Source: JBGSQR01 sp964509295 (GTDB lineage Bacteria; Desulfobacterota; Desulfuromonadia; Geobacterales; Pseudopelobacteraceae). Taken from it: DNA of 64,000 nucleotides. The notes under the pieces are model-generated. The model worked only from the letters and a program-made list of their open reading frames with translations, was not told the origin of the DNA and made no database searches. Position numbers and translations under genes: made by a program. Below, piece by piece: positions 1 to 9,015 of the stretch (position 1 is the first letter of the stretch; every line of letters begins with the position of its first letter). The DNA is taken from assembly GCA_964509295.1 (NCBI GenBank), contig CAZDWS010000006.1, positions 124,001-188,000 on the forward strand, given 5' to 3'.

Positions 1-1755
1 AGCATTTTTCATGATAGTACTTTCGGTTATTTCCAGTTCCAGCCATTGTGGCGCCAGGCCCGTTTCCAGCAAAGTGGTTGCAATGGTCTCATCCAGGCCG
101 CTCTGACTGAACTGCCTGGCTGACAGATTGATTGCAATTCTTACCGGAGGTAGCCCCTTGTTCTGCCAGGTTTTGTTTTGACGGCAGGCGGTATGTATGA
201 CCCACTCTCCAATAGGTACAATATAACCGGTTTCCTCTGCCAGATAGATGAATTTGTCCGGAGCAATAATGCCCAACTCCGGGTGGTTCCAGCGCAGCAG
301 CGCTTCAACACCTACAATTGTACCTGACTTGTCATTGACCAGAGGCTGATAGAGCAGGAAGAACTCCTCCCGTTCCAATGCTTTTCGCATGGTAATTTCC
401 AGCTTCATGCGATGCAGCACCCTGGTATTCATTTCATCTGAGAAAAACTGGAAGTTGTTGCGGTTGAATTCCTTGGCCTGGTACATGGCCAGGTCGGAAT
501 GTTTAAGCAGGGTGTGGCTGTCTTCGCCATCCATGGGGTAAACCGCGATCCCGATGCTGGCGGTGGTGTAGATCTCGTGGCTTTCAATGAAGAATGGTTC
601 GTAAACCAGTGCCAGAATTTTTTTGGCAGTAGAACTGATAGTTTCAACATCGGTGACGCCTGCCAGGATAATAACAAATTCATCGCCACCAAGGCGGGCC
701 AGGGTGTCACTTTCCTGCACACAGGCTTTCAGTCTGCTGGCAATTTTCTGCAATAGTACGTCGCCAACCCGGTGCCCAAGAGTTTCGTTGACCCCTTTAA
801 AACGGTCCAAATCAAGATAGAGTACGCCGACCAGTTGATGGTCGCGGTGAGCCTGGGCCATGGTCAGAGCCAAACGATCATGCAGCAGATTGCGGTTTGG
901 CAGGGAGGTCAGACGGTCATAGCTGATCAGCTGCTGGATTTCACTTTCAGCTTTGATACGGGCTGTGATGTCCAGGGTTGTGCCTGAGAACAGGCGGATC
1001 TTGCCGTTTTCGCCGGTTTGCATTTCACCCAGGCTACTGACGACTATTTCTCCATCTGCAGGAGAGTTGATGCGGACACTTATATTGAAAGGGCGACCGT
1101 TTCTGGCTGAATCAAAGAAGGCTTTGCGCAGGGCTGACCGGTCATATCTGTTTACGTGGTTGAAAATCCATTTAAGCTGTACCTGAATGTGTTCTTCCTT
1201 GGATATGCCGAAAATACGGTACAGTTCGTCTGAAAAATAAATTTCGCCGGTAGTAAAATCCCATTCCCAACTGCCCATACGGGCAATACTCTGGGCCCTG
1301 GAGAGTCTGTTTTCGCTCTGCCGCAGCGATATTTCGGCCCGTTGCAGGCGTTCTCTGGTTTCTGTTTCATGAAGTGCCCGGGTGACAACCATTGGCAGCC
1401 GGTTGAGGAACGAGGTGTCTTTGATCATGTAGTCACAGGCACCGGTTCGCATCATCTGGACCGCCAGATTTGTGTCATCCAGACCTGTTACCATGATAAA
1501 CGGAGTTGTGCAGCCCAGCTCCCACATTCTGTCAATGAACGCTGCACCATTCATGTCAGGCAGAGTGTAGTCCAGAATAACCAGGTCGGCATTGTTGGAT
1601 GCCAGCCAGGTCAGGGCCCTGCTGCCTGTTGAGATGCGATTGCAACTGTAACACTCGCCTTCGAGGGTTGATGCAATCAGCTCGGAAAAAGCTTCATCAT
1701 CCTCAATGATCAGGATCTGGGTATTTTTATCTATTTGCTGCGTGGAGTCAGTCAC
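1..1755 (-). CDS. REC-PAS-GGDEF-EAL response regulator, C-terminus cut by window edge
   Basis: Reading the minus strand from a GTG at 1755 gives 585 open codons that run off the left edge. The order of domains is: receiver (about residues 1-125, acidic IEDDE cluster, phospho-acceptor in LVILDYTLPDMNG), a PAS-like sensor segment, a GGDEF domain (RLGGDEFVII) and the start of an EAL domain (GVEALLRWNHP, INLSARQF). It would make and/or break c-di-GMP in the cytoplasm under control of a partner histidine kinase. Both the GGDEF and the first EAL signature are intact, so either activity is possible; the later EAL catalytic residues lie outside the window. It lies 43 bp behind glmU on the same strand and could share its transcript. 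The GTG start gives a complete receiver domain; the ribosome-binding site is weak (AGGCGAAAG). Confidence 0.9.
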   Translation of the reverse strand, partial: MTDSTQQIDKNTQILIIEDDEAFSELIASTLEGECYSCNRISTGSRALTWLASNNADLVILDYTLPDMNGAAFIDRMWELGCTTPFIMVTGLDDTNLAVQMMRTGACDYMIKDTSFLNRLPMVVTRALHETETRERLQRAEISLRQSENRLSRAQSIARMGSWEWDFTTGEIYFSDELYRIFGISKEEHIQVQLKWIFNHVNRYDRSALRKAFFDSARNGRPFNISVRINSPADGEIVVSSLGEMQTGENGKIRLFSGTTLDITARIKAESEIQQLISYDRLTSLPNRNLLHDRLALTMAQAHRDHQLVGVLYLDLDRFKGVNETLGHRVGDVLLQKIASRLKACVQESDTLARLGGDEFVIILAGVTDVETISSTAKKILALVYEPFFIESHEIYTTASIGIAVYPMDGEDSHTLLKHSDLAMYQAKEFNRNNFQFFSDEMNTRVLHRMKLEITMRKALEREEFFLLYQPLVNDKSGTIVGVEALLRWNHPELGIIAPDKFIYLAEETGYIVPIGEWVIHTACRQNKTWQNKGLPPVRIAINLSARQFSQSGLDETIATTLLETGLAPQWLELEITESTIMKNA

Positions 1756-1798
1756 TTATATCTTTCGCCTAATGGTATTTATGTAGGCATTTTTTGTA

Positions 1799-3181
1799 CT
1801 AATCTTCAGGCTGATTGCGCAGACGATATCCAAGGATGTTACGCTGGCGAACACGAGAAATGGCCAGTGAATTTTCCGGTACTTCAGCAGTGACGGTGGT
1901 GCCTGCTGCAACCAGCGAATTGGCACCGACCGTGACAGGTGCCACCAGTTGTACGTCGCTGCCGATAAAAGCGCCGTCTCCGATAATTGTTTTGAACTTG
2001 TTAACGCCATCGTAGTTGCAGGTGATCGTACCGCAGCCGATATTGACCTCCTGGCCGATTTCAGCATCGCCCAGGTAGGATAGGTGAGAGGCTTTGGAGC
2101 CTTCTCCCATGACGGTTTTTTTGGTTTCAACAAAATTGCCGATTTTAACATGTGAATGCAGTATTGAGCCGGGGCGCAGGTGGGCCATGGGGCCGACGGT
2201 GACCTCTTCATGCAGTTCTGCATTGTCCAGCATGCAGTTGGCTTTGATGTGGCAGCCTGGTCCGATTCTGCTTTTGTTGATAGTGGAGCCTGTTTCAATT
2301 GTGCAGTCGCTGCCGATGACCGTGCCGCCGCTAATCCTGCAATTGGGATATATGGTGGTGTCGGGTCCTATTGCTACGTCATGGTCAATGTAGGTATTAT
2401 CCGGGTCAATCATGCTTACACCTGAGAACATCAGGTTGCGATTGATACGCTGGCGCAGAATCCTGCCCGCCTCTGCCAGTTGGGCACGGTCGTTGACTCC
2501 CATGATTTCATCCGTATCATCTGCTGATTTTGCCAGGCAGGTGACGCCCTGACGGTTGGCCATGGAAATCAGATCGGTCAGGTAGAATTCACCCTGGGCA
2601 TTGTCGCTGCTGATGGAGTTGATATTGCTGAACAGAAACTCCGATTCCATACAATAAATGCCGCTGTTGATTTCCTGAACAGCCAGCTCTTCCTGTGTGG
2701 CGTCTTTCTGTTCAACAATGCGCAATACCTGGCCACTACCGTCTCTGATTACTCTACCATAACCATAAGGGTCATTCATGATGGCGGTTAAAACGGTTAC
2801 GGAGGATTTGTTGGAGCGGTGGAATTCCACCATGTCAACCAGTGTACTGGCGCGCAGTAATGGTGTGTCTCCACAGAGTATCATGATCGTGCCTTTGAAG
2901 GATCTTAATGCATCGGCGGCACAGGATACTGCGTGTCCGGTTCCCAACTGTTCTTCCTGCATGGCGCTAACAATATCACTGTCATTTTTGAAACAGTTCT
3001 TGACGGTGTCTGCCTGGTGCCCAACGACCAGGACAATCGGGGCGGCACCTGCAGTACGGGCGGCATCAACCGGCCAGGATATCATGGGGCGTCCGGCTGT
3101 CGGGTGAAGTACTTTGACCAGTTTGGATTTCATTCTGGTTCCCTTGCCGGCGGCAAGTATTATGGCAGCAATTTTATTCAT
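1799..3181 (-). CDS. glmU: Bifunctional UDP-GlcNAc pyrophosphorylase / glucosamine-1-P acetyltransferase GlmU
   Basis: 460 residues, the usual GlmU length. The N-terminal uridyltransferase carries the nucleotide loop LAAGKGTRMKS near residue 9 and the acceptor motif LCGDTPLL near residue 100. The C-terminal half is a left-handed beta-helix of hexapeptide repeats with the acetyltransferase active-site stretch KASHLSYLGD. The enzyme acetylates glucosamine-1-phosphate and then couples it to UTP to give UDP-GlcNAc for peptidoglycan and LPS. The ATG at 3181 is preceded by GAGG about 9 nt upstream. The c-di-GMP regulator follows 43 bp downstream on the same strand. No glmM or glmS is present in the window. 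Confidence 0.98.
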   Translation of the reverse strand: MNKIAAIILAAGKGTRMKSKLVKVLHPTAGRPMISWPVDAARTAGAAPIVLVVGHQADTVKNCFKNDSDIVSAMQEEQLGTGHAVSCAADALRSFKGTIMILCGDTPLLRASTLVDMVEFHRSNKSSVTVLTAIMNDPYGYGRVIRDGSGQVLRIVEQKDATQEELAVQEINSGIYCMESEFLFSNINSISSDNAQGEFYLTDLISMANRQGVTCLAKSADDTDEIMGVNDRAQLAEAGRILRQRINRNLMFSGVSMIDPDNTYIDHDVAIGPDTTIYPNCRISGGTVIGSDCTIETGSTINKSRIGPGCHIKANCMLDNAELHEEVTVGPMAHLRPGSILHSHVKIGNFVETKKTVMGEGSKASHLSYLGDAEIGQEVNIGCGTITCNYDGVNKFKTIIGDGAFIGSDVQLVAPVTVGANSLVAAGTTVTAEVPENSLAISRVRQRNILGYRLRNQPED

Positions 3182-3360
3182 TAAAATATACCTCGATCAG
3201 TTCATGTGAACAAAGCGCGATTTTATTAGAACTGAGTGCCATCGTCAAGCCAATACAGGTGCTGATTGCGAATAATCTGCACTGATTAAGGCTTTACTTG
3301 TATGTAGGTTTGGATATAAAGTTAAACCCTGGTTATTCAACCTCACCCTGATAAACAGGA

Positions 3361-3534
3361 TAACTTCTAACTTACTAACCCTGATAAAGTAGGATAAGAG
3401 CGTTAACGAAGTTTTTTCTGCCATAAAACGCAGAAAATAACTTCTAACTTACTAACCCTGATAAAATAGGATAAGTGCGTTAACGAAGTTTTTTTTCTGC
3501 CATAAAACGCAGAAAATAACTTCTAACTTACTAA
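3361..3534. repeat. Imperfect 77/79-bp tandem repeat, 2.2 copies, in the glmU/mfd gap
   Basis: Copies begin at 3361, 3438 and (partial, 18 bp) 3517, each opening with TAACTTCTAACTTACTAA. The two long copies differ at a few positions and by the length of a T run. Each ends in a small inverted repeat (TTTTCTG, 10-nt loop, CAGAAAA). The surrounding gap 3182-3553 holds no supportable gene. The last partial copy ends about 20 bp before the start codon at 3554, so the repeat probably lies in its leader. Confidence 0.9.
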
Positions 3535-3553
3535 AAGAGTAGGGACTATCTGT

Positions 3554-4114
3554 ATGGCAATACCTGAAGACCTGGCTCAACTGGAACAACAACTGGCAAG
3601 CCTGATCATACGCTATGAACAGTTTTTTAGCGGATTGGAAAAAAGGGAACCGCTCAAACTTCTGGGTGAAGTTGAGGTGATGGTGCGCCGGTACGCCAAC
3701 ACAACCATTAACAATACAATGTACAAACATAAATATAATATGCTGACAGCCCGCTTCAATACCTATCGGGAACACTGGAATCGTATCCTACGCCAGATGG
3801 AAGAGGGCAAGTATTCCCGTGACCGCTTTATCAGCGATCTTCATCTGCGTCAGAAGTCTGGCAGTAAGAGCAAAACCAGGCAAGAACCGCAGCGTTCCCA
3901 GCATGATATGGATCTGGATCGTGTTTTTAATGAATTTGTGGAAGCCCGCAAGGCCTGCAATCTGCCTGTGGATAAGTTGAGCAGGGAGATGGTGGCATCC
4001 ACTATCGATAAATCCAGGCCGGCCCTGGCTGCCAGGCTTGGTACTGAAGACCTTTCCTTCCGAGTTGTTGTAGAAGACGGTAAACCCAAAATTAAGGCTA
4101 GCCTGCGAAAATAA
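3554..4114 (+). CDS. Conserved hypothetical protein preceding mfd
   Basis: 186 residues, no signal peptide or membrane segment, so probably cytoplasmic. The N-terminal half is predicted helical and charged; the middle (about 95-120) is a Lys/Arg/Gln-rich linker; the C-terminal part starts with DLDRVFNEFVEARKACN and ends in a short beta-rich tail. It resembles, from memory, the conserved C-terminal domain of the myxobacterial MXAN_5187 family, whose function is unknown to me. Its TAA is directly followed by the ATG of mfd, so the two genes are very likely co-transcribed, which hints at a link with transcription or repair but does not prove one. Confidence 0.8.
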   Translation: MAIPEDLAQLEQQLASLIIRYEQFFSGLEKREPLKLLGEVEVMVRRYANTTINNTMYKHKYNMLTARFNTYREHWNRILRQMEEGKYSRDRFISDLHLRQKSGSKSKTRQEPQRSQHDMDLDRVFNEFVEARKACNLPVDKLSREMVASTIDKSRPALAARLGTEDLSFRVVVEDGKPKIKASLRK

Positions 4115-7100
4115 ATGACCTACAAGATAATCACCCCCGGTTTTCCTCAAATAAATGACATTCTGGCCGGATTGCAGGAAAGTCAGTCGCGTATTGTGCT
4201 TCCAGGGCTAAAAGGATCTGCAGCAGCCTATGTTGTCTCCGAATTGCTGCGTTGCAACTCCCCAAGCCTGATATTGATAACCGCAGATCAGGATTCGGCC
4301 AGTGAATTTTGCCGTGAACTCGGCTTTTTTGGTGGTTCGGAGACGACTCCGCTGCTTTTTCCCGCCTGGGATACACAGCCCTTTACCACCGCTTCACCGC
4401 ATCCGGACATTTCCTCTGCCCGTCTTGATACACTCTTCAAGCTCCAGAACGGCCAAGGGCGTATTGTGGTACTGTCGGTGGCTGCGGCGCTACAGCGAGT
4501 TCTGCCCCGTTCAATCTTTAACGAAGCTTCCTGCTACCTGGTTAGCGGTGAGGAGTTTGAACGGGATGCCTTGCTGGCCAAGCTGATCAGGATGGGATAC
4601 GCCAATGTGCCGCTGGTTGAGGATCGCGGCAGCTTTGCTGTGCGCGGTGGTATTCTGGACGTCTTTCCTCCTGACCAGGCGGCACCGGTGCGGATAGAGT
4701 TTTTTGGCGATACTGTTGAAACAATCCGCTTCTTTGATCCGCTGACCCAGCGCTCGCTGCAGTCGGCAGATGAACTGATACTGCTCCCCTCCCGTGAAAT
4801 ACTGTTGACCGACGAAGTCTTGGAAGATATCGCACCCCGTTTGAAAGAGTGCTGTGACGATCTTGATATCCCGGCTAATCGTCGTCGTGATGTCCTTGAA
4901 GATCTGCGCAACGCCGTTTACTACCGAGGTGTGGAGTTCCTGCAGCCTTTGCTGCATCCGGGGCTGGAAACCATTTTTGACTATTCGCCAAACTCTGCAG
5001 TGGTGATGCTGGACCCGGAGGCGATCAGGGAATCGATCCAGCGCTCTTGCGACGAGGTTGCCGCTTGCGAGGAAAAAGCGCGGGGTGAATCCTTTCCCCA
5101 CTCTCCAGCCGCTCAGCTGTTTCTGGGTGCAGAGCAATTTGAGACTATTGTCACTTCACGAAGCCGTCTGGAGTTATGCGGCCTTACTGTCGGAGCGGAG
5201 AAGGAATGTCTATCTATTGTCATTCCATGTCAGGATAATTCCGGTCTTCGCGTGACCGTATCCAAAGAAACTACCCATGCTCTGACTCCTCTTTCAAATA
5301 CGTTGCGTGAATGGAAAGAACAGGGGCTGAAGGTGTTGATTACCTGCCATCAGCAGGCCCAGGCAGAACGACTGAAAGAGTTGCTTACTCCATACGGAAT
5401 AAGTTGTGTGGTTAGCGAGACCGGTTTTGCAGAGGCAAGCGGAATTGCTCCGCCGATTCCCCCGCCCCAATCCTATCCCGCTGGTGGAGGTGGGATGGTC
5501 TCCCTTCTGCTGGCCGATATTTCCCGTGGATTCCGCATGCCGGATGCCGGTCTGGTGGTGATTGCCGAGGAGGAGCTATTCGGCAGACGTGTTCGACGCA
5601 GCGGTATTTCCGAGGTACGCAAGAAGCAGATTCTCTCGTCACTGGCTGAACTTAAGCCGGGCGATTATATGGTGCACGTTGATCATGGCATCGGCCATTA
5701 TAGAGGTCTCCAGCATATCAGCGTGTCCGGCGTGGGTGGCGACTTTTTGCTGCTGGAGTATGCGGGCAGCGACAAGCTTTATCTGCCTATAGACCGGCTT
5801 GGCCTGGTCCAGCGTTATGTGGGACCGGAGGGAAGTCAGCCAAGTATGGACAAGTTGGGCGGCACCTCCTGGGAAAAATCCAAGGGCAAGGCCAAAAAGG
5901 CCATCGAAGAACTGGCTGGCGAACTGCTGGAAATCTACGCCCAACGCCAGATCAGTGAAGGTTTTTCGTTTTCGCCTCCGGATGAGATGTACCGGGAGTT
6001 TGAGGCTTCATTCGCCTGGGATGAAACCCCGGATCAACTCTCAGCCATCAATGATGTGCTGGCTGATATGCAACATTCCAGGCCAATGGACAGGTTGATC
6101 TGCGGCGATGTGGGTTACGGCAAGACGGAAGTTGCCCTGCGTGGTGCCTTCAAGTCCGCTTTGGACGGCAAGCAGGTCGGCATTCTTGTCCCCACAACCA
6201 TCCTGGCCCAGCAGCATTTCGAAACGTTCCATGAACGGTTGAAGGATTATCCGGTCACGGTGGAGGTGATCTCCCGTTTCCGGACGCCCAAAGAACAGAA
6301 GGCCATTCTGGAGCGACTTAAGAAGGGTGATATTGATATTATCATCGGTACCCATCGTCTGCTGCAGAAGGATGTGGCTTTCAAGGATCTGGGCCTGCTG
6401 ATTGTGGATGAGGAACAGCGTTTCGGCGTCAAGGATAAGGAACGGTTGAAGGCCTTCCGGGCCGTGGTGGACGTGATGACCCTGACTGCGACTCCGATCC
6501 CGCGCACCCTTTACATGTCCATGATGGGCATCCGCGACCTTTCAATAATCGATACTCCGCCGGTGGACCGGCTGGCAATCAAGACCTTTGTGTCGCGTTT
6601 TTCGGAAGAGTTGATCCGTGAGGCTGTCATGCGTGAACTGCGACGCGGCGGACAGGTATTTTTTGTTCATAACCGGGTTGCCAGTATTGCCAAACGGGCC
6701 GAACAGATTGCCGCCATTGTACCGGAAGCAAAGATTGCCATCGGACATGGACAGATGGGGGAGCATGAACTGGAAAAGGTTATGCTCGGTTTCATGCATG
6801 GCGAAACCAATCTGCTGATCTGTACTACGATCATTGAATCCGGACTGGATATCCCCAATGCCAACACACTGATTGTTGATCGGGCCGATACCTTCGGACT
6901 TTCCCAGCTATATCAACTGCGTGGCAGGGTCGGGCGTTCCACCCAGCGCGGTTATGCCTATCTGCTGATCCCGGGTGAAAGCATAATCTCCAGCGATGCC
7001 CGCGAGCGCCTGAAAATACTGCAGGATATCTCAGAGCTGGGCGCCGGTTTTCGCATCGCCACACACGACATGGAAATCCGTGGGGCAGGTGACATGCTGG

Positions 7101-7645
7101 GCAGTCGTCAGTCAGGGACCGTAACGGAAATTGGTTTCGAGCTGTATAACCAGATGCTGGAGGAAACAATCTGCCGTTTGCGTGGCGAAGAGATGACCGA
7201 GAAGGTTGAGCCGGAAATAAATCTGAAGGTGCCGGCGTTTATTCCGGAAGCATATATCAAGGATACCGGACAGCGCCTGGTGATCTACAAAAAGCTGACC
7301 CAGGCCGAGAATGAAGAGGATGTGCTGGATGTGCAGAACGAGGTTAATGACCGTTTCGGCAAATATCCGCTGGCCACTTCATACCTTTTTGAAATCATGC
7401 GTTTGCGGATTATGCTCAAGCGTCTTCTGGCCCGCCAGATTGATTATGACGGCAGGAATGTAATTATCTCATTCCACCCGAAAACACCGGCTTCAGCTGA
7501 TACGATCATTTCAATGATGCGTAGCGAACCGAAGCGCTATCAGTTCAGCCCGGATTACAAGCTGACCTGTGCTGTCAAGGGAACGGCTTTTGAGGATATA
7601 ATTGAGGCTGCCAGAAGTGTATTGACCAGGTTACTGTCGAAATAA
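4115..7645 (+). CDS. mfd: Transcription-repair coupling factor Mfd
   Basis: 1176 residues, full family length. It displaces RNA polymerase stalled at DNA lesions and recruits UvrA. Visible parts in order: UvrB-like N-terminal module (to about 350), the CarD-like RNA-polymerase interaction domain around VHVDHGIGHYRG (about 520), then a superfamily 2 translocase with Walker A GDVGYGKTEV, the DEEQ Walker B box and TATPIPRTL motif III, followed by QLRGRVGRS (motif VI) and the C-terminal TRCF domain. It starts immediately after the stop of the upstream small gene. A long Pro-rich insertion (IPPPQSYP, near residue 450) lies between the N-terminal module and the interaction domain. Confidence 0.98.
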   Translation: MTYKIITPGFPQINDILAGLQESQSRIVLPGLKGSAAAYVVSELLRCNSPSLILITADQDSASEFCRELGFFGGSETTPLLFPAWDTQPFTTASPHPDISSARLDTLFKLQNGQGRIVVLSVAAALQRVLPRSIFNEASCYLVSGEEFERDALLAKLIRMGYANVPLVEDRGSFAVRGGILDVFPPDQAAPVRIEFFGDTVETIRFFDPLTQRSLQSADELILLPSREILLTDEVLEDIAPRLKECCDDLDIPANRRRDVLEDLRNAVYYRGVEFLQPLLHPGLETIFDYSPNSAVVMLDPEAIRESIQRSCDEVAACEEKARGESFPHSPAAQLFLGAEQFETIVTSRSRLELCGLTVGAEKECLSIVIPCQDNSGLRVTVSKETTHALTPLSNTLREWKEQGLKVLITCHQQAQAERLKELLTPYGISCVVSETGFAEASGIAPPIPPPQSYPAGGGGMVSLLLADISRGFRMPDAGLVVIAEEELFGRRVRRSGISEVRKKQILSSLAELKPGDYMVHVDHGIGHYRGLQHISVSGVGGDFLLLEYAGSDKLYLPIDRLGLVQRYVGPEGSQPSMDKLGGTSWEKSKGKAKKAIEELAGELLEIYAQRQISEGFSFSPPDEMYREFEASFAWDETPDQLSAINDVLADMQHSRPMDRLICGDVGYGKTEVALRGAFKSALDGKQVGILVPTTILAQQHFETFHERLKDYPVTVEVISRFRTPKEQKAILERLKKGDIDIIIGTHRLLQKDVAFKDLGLLIVDEEQRFGVKDKERLKAFRAVVDVMTLTATPIPRTLYMSMMGIRDLSIIDTPPVDRLAIKTFVSRFSEELIREAVMRELRRGGQVFFVHNRVASIAKRAEQIAAIVPEAKIAIGHGQMGEHELEKVMLGFMHGETNLLICTTIIESGLDIPNANTLIVDRADTFGLSQLYQLRGRVGRSTQRGYAYLLIPGESIISSDARERLKILQDISELGAGFRIATHDMEIRGAGDMLGSRQSGTVTEIGFELYNQMLEETICRLRGEEMTEKVEPEINLKVPAFIPEAYIKDTGQRLVIYKKLTQAENEEDVLDVQNEVNDRFGKYPLATSYLFEIMRLRIMLKRLLARQIDYDGRNVIISFHPKTPASADTIISMMRSEPKRYQFSPDYKLTCAVKGTAFEDIIEAARSVLTRLLSK

Positions 7646-7710
7646 TTTACACATTAAAAATAAGTTGATGTGTGCCTGGAAAATAGTTCTCAATATCAGT
7701 AGTTTAGGTT

Positions 7711-7727
7711 TTGGCCCTTTTTGTGCA
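7711..7727 (+). promoter_or_regulatory. Candidate sigma-54 (-24/-12) promoter for the PEP-CTERM gene
   Basis: TTGGCCCTTTTTGTGCA has the invariant GG and GC doublets separated by exactly 10 nt and differs from the consensus TGGCAC-N5-TTGCA at two positions. It lies about 60 bp upstream of the chosen start at 7787. PEP-CTERM genes are often driven by RpoN with the PrsK/PrsR pair, which fits, but no regulator gene for it is in the window. Confidence 0.5.
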
Positions 7728-7786
7728 TCCTTGTGATGACGTTAGTTCTAGTACTAATGGAGTGAGTGCACAAATCGGGGGATGAA

Positions 7787-8458
7787 ATGAAAAACAGCTT
7801 TAAAGTGTATATGGGAGTAATTGCATTATTGATGGCTTTCTCGGTAAATGCCTGGGCGTTGCCTTATCCGGTAAGTGTGGGTAATGTAATTACAATGTTA
7901 AGCGAAGATCACTCTGCTGTACAGTATGAAGGTAATTATCAAGCCAAAACTGCAGCAGGGGTTACTTTTGGTACTTTTTGCCTTGAGCAAAACGAATATT
8001 TTTCACCCGGTAAGAAATATAAGGTTACAAATATTGCAGACTACGCTGCAAACGGCGGTTTGAGTGGAGCTGTAAATCATCAGGATTATCTTGATCCGGC
8101 CACAAAATGGCTTTACTCGCATTTTCTCAGCAAAGATATTTTCGCTGTGACCGGAGTAGCAGAGAACGATTATGCAATGCAACTTGCAATCTGGACGCTT
8201 GAAGGTGAGTACAGCTACACAAATCTCAGCGGGGCAGCAAAAATCTATTATGACAAAGCGGTAGCTGCTGACAAGTCACAGCCGCTTGCATATGATGTAA
8301 AAGTCATGAACCTGGAAAAATATGTGGACGACGGGATCAGCGGAACTTATCGTCAATCACAACTGGTCGGTGCACCGGTCCCGGAACCTTCAACTTTATT
8401 ACTGCTTGGTGCAGGTTTGCTGGGGGCAGGATTTCTGCGCAAACGTTCACGCAAGTAA
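7787..8458 (+). CDS. PEP-CTERM surface protein with thioester-domain signatures
   Basis: 223 residues from the ATG at 7787, chosen over the GTG at 7766 because GGGGG sits 5 nt upstream and the signal peptide (1-24, cut after AWA) then begins directly. The C-terminus (about 198-223) is a classic PEP-CTERM sorting signal: VPEPST, hydrophobic stretch, then RKRSRK; exosortase would process it at the membrane. In between, the only cysteine of the protein lies in FCLE (Cys65) and a MQLAIW box follows (Gln132). These match the two sequence signatures of Gram-positive thioester adhesin domains, [YFL]C-hydrophobic-[ED] and hydrophobic-Q-x-A-hydrophobic-W, in the right order. I infer a Cys65-Gln132 thioester that may attach covalently to a surface. 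No exosortase gene is in the window. Confidence 0.85.
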   Translation: MKNSFKVYMGVIALLMAFSVNAWALPYPVSVGNVITMLSEDHSAVQYEGNYQAKTAAGVTFGTFCLEQNEYFSPGKKYKVTNIADYAANGGLSGAVNHQDYLDPATKWLYSHFLSKDIFAVTGVAENDYAMQLAIWTLEGEYSYTNLSGAAKIYYDKAVAADKSQPLAYDVKVMNLEKYVDDGISGTYRQSQLVGAPVPEPSTLLLLGAGLLGAGFLRKRSRK

Positions 8459-8480
8459 CATCACTCTCTCTGTTGAAATG

Positions 8481-8524
8481 AAAACGGGGTGCTCCATTTT
8501 AGATGGTGCACCCCGTTTTGTTTG
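8481..8524 (+). terminator. Rho-independent terminator after the PEP-CTERM gene
   Basis: Perfect 12-bp stem AAAACGGGGTGC / GCACCCCGTTTT with a loop of 15 nt, followed by TGTTTGTT. It lies 22 bp after the stop codon and just before the convergent gene ending at 8530, so it may work in both directions. Confidence 0.9.
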
Positions 8525-8529
8525 TTAAA

Positions 8530-8910
8530 TCATGAGCCAGCCGGTTCATTTATCAGACAGAAATTAAAATATTTACCTTCATCATAATCGTATAGTTTGA
8601 CGATCCTGTCTGTTACCTCACCGTTAAAACCTTTGGAATCAGAAATCGTACCGGTAAATTTAGAGTCGTTCAAATGAATTTTTATGTTTGAACTTTCTGC
8701 TGAATTAAAGAGGGAAATTTCCTTGCCTAATATGGTTCCCATCAATTCACTGCCATTTTCTGATTCAATGATGGTGACGTAGCTGTTGTCAAATCGTCCT
8801 TCAAACTTGATTACCCGATCCTGGAACTGATCAAAAACATACGAAAAGCTATTTTTGGAAATTGCGCATCCCGCGGTGTAGGCAATCATTGCTCTCAGAT
8901 TTGCTTTCAT
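8530..8910 (-). CDS. Small hypothetical protein, possibly exported
   Basis: 126 residues from the ATG at 8910, preferred over the upstream ATG at 8937 because AGGAAGG lies about 7 nt before it. The N-terminus (MKANLRAMIAYTAGCA) is short and mildly hydrophobic with a Cys at 15 in TAGC, which resembles a weak lipobox; export is uncertain. The rest is predicted beta-rich with many Asp, Ser and Gly residues and a second Cys near the C-terminus. I do not recognise the family. Convergent with the PEP-CTERM gene and divergent from hldD. Confidence 0.65.
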   Translation of the reverse strand: MKANLRAMIAYTAGCAISKNSFSYVFDQFQDRVIKFEGRFDNSYVTIIESENGSELMGTILGKEISLFNSAESSNIKIHLNDSKFTGTISDSKGFNGEVTDRIVKLYDYDEGKYFNFCLINEPAGS

Positions 8911-8981
8911 GGGGCACCTTCCTATATTTTGTTTCATCTATTAATGAAATTATCATTTATCGCAGAGCCCTGCAATTAATT

Positions 8982-9015
8982 AAAAAACAGGCTATTGTTC
9001 ATAGCCTGTTTTTCG
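8982..9015 (+). terminator. Hairpin with T tract in the divergent gap before hldD
   Basis: AAAACAGGCTAT / ATAGCCTGTTTT with a 5-nt loop and a following TTTC. It has the shape of an intrinsic terminator in both directions, yet no gene ends here: the flanking genes start away from it (8910 minus, 9101 plus). It could be a leader attenuator of hldD, the end of a small RNA, or a transcription barrier. Confidence 0.6.

Noticed and set aside
3361..3534. Possible CRISPR array
   Set aside because: Only 2.2 copies, repeat unit of 77/79 bp directly adjacent with no unique spacers, and no cas gene.
4511..5137. 208-codon open frame antisense to mfd
   Set aside because: Lies wholly inside mfd; composition follows the complementary codon pattern.
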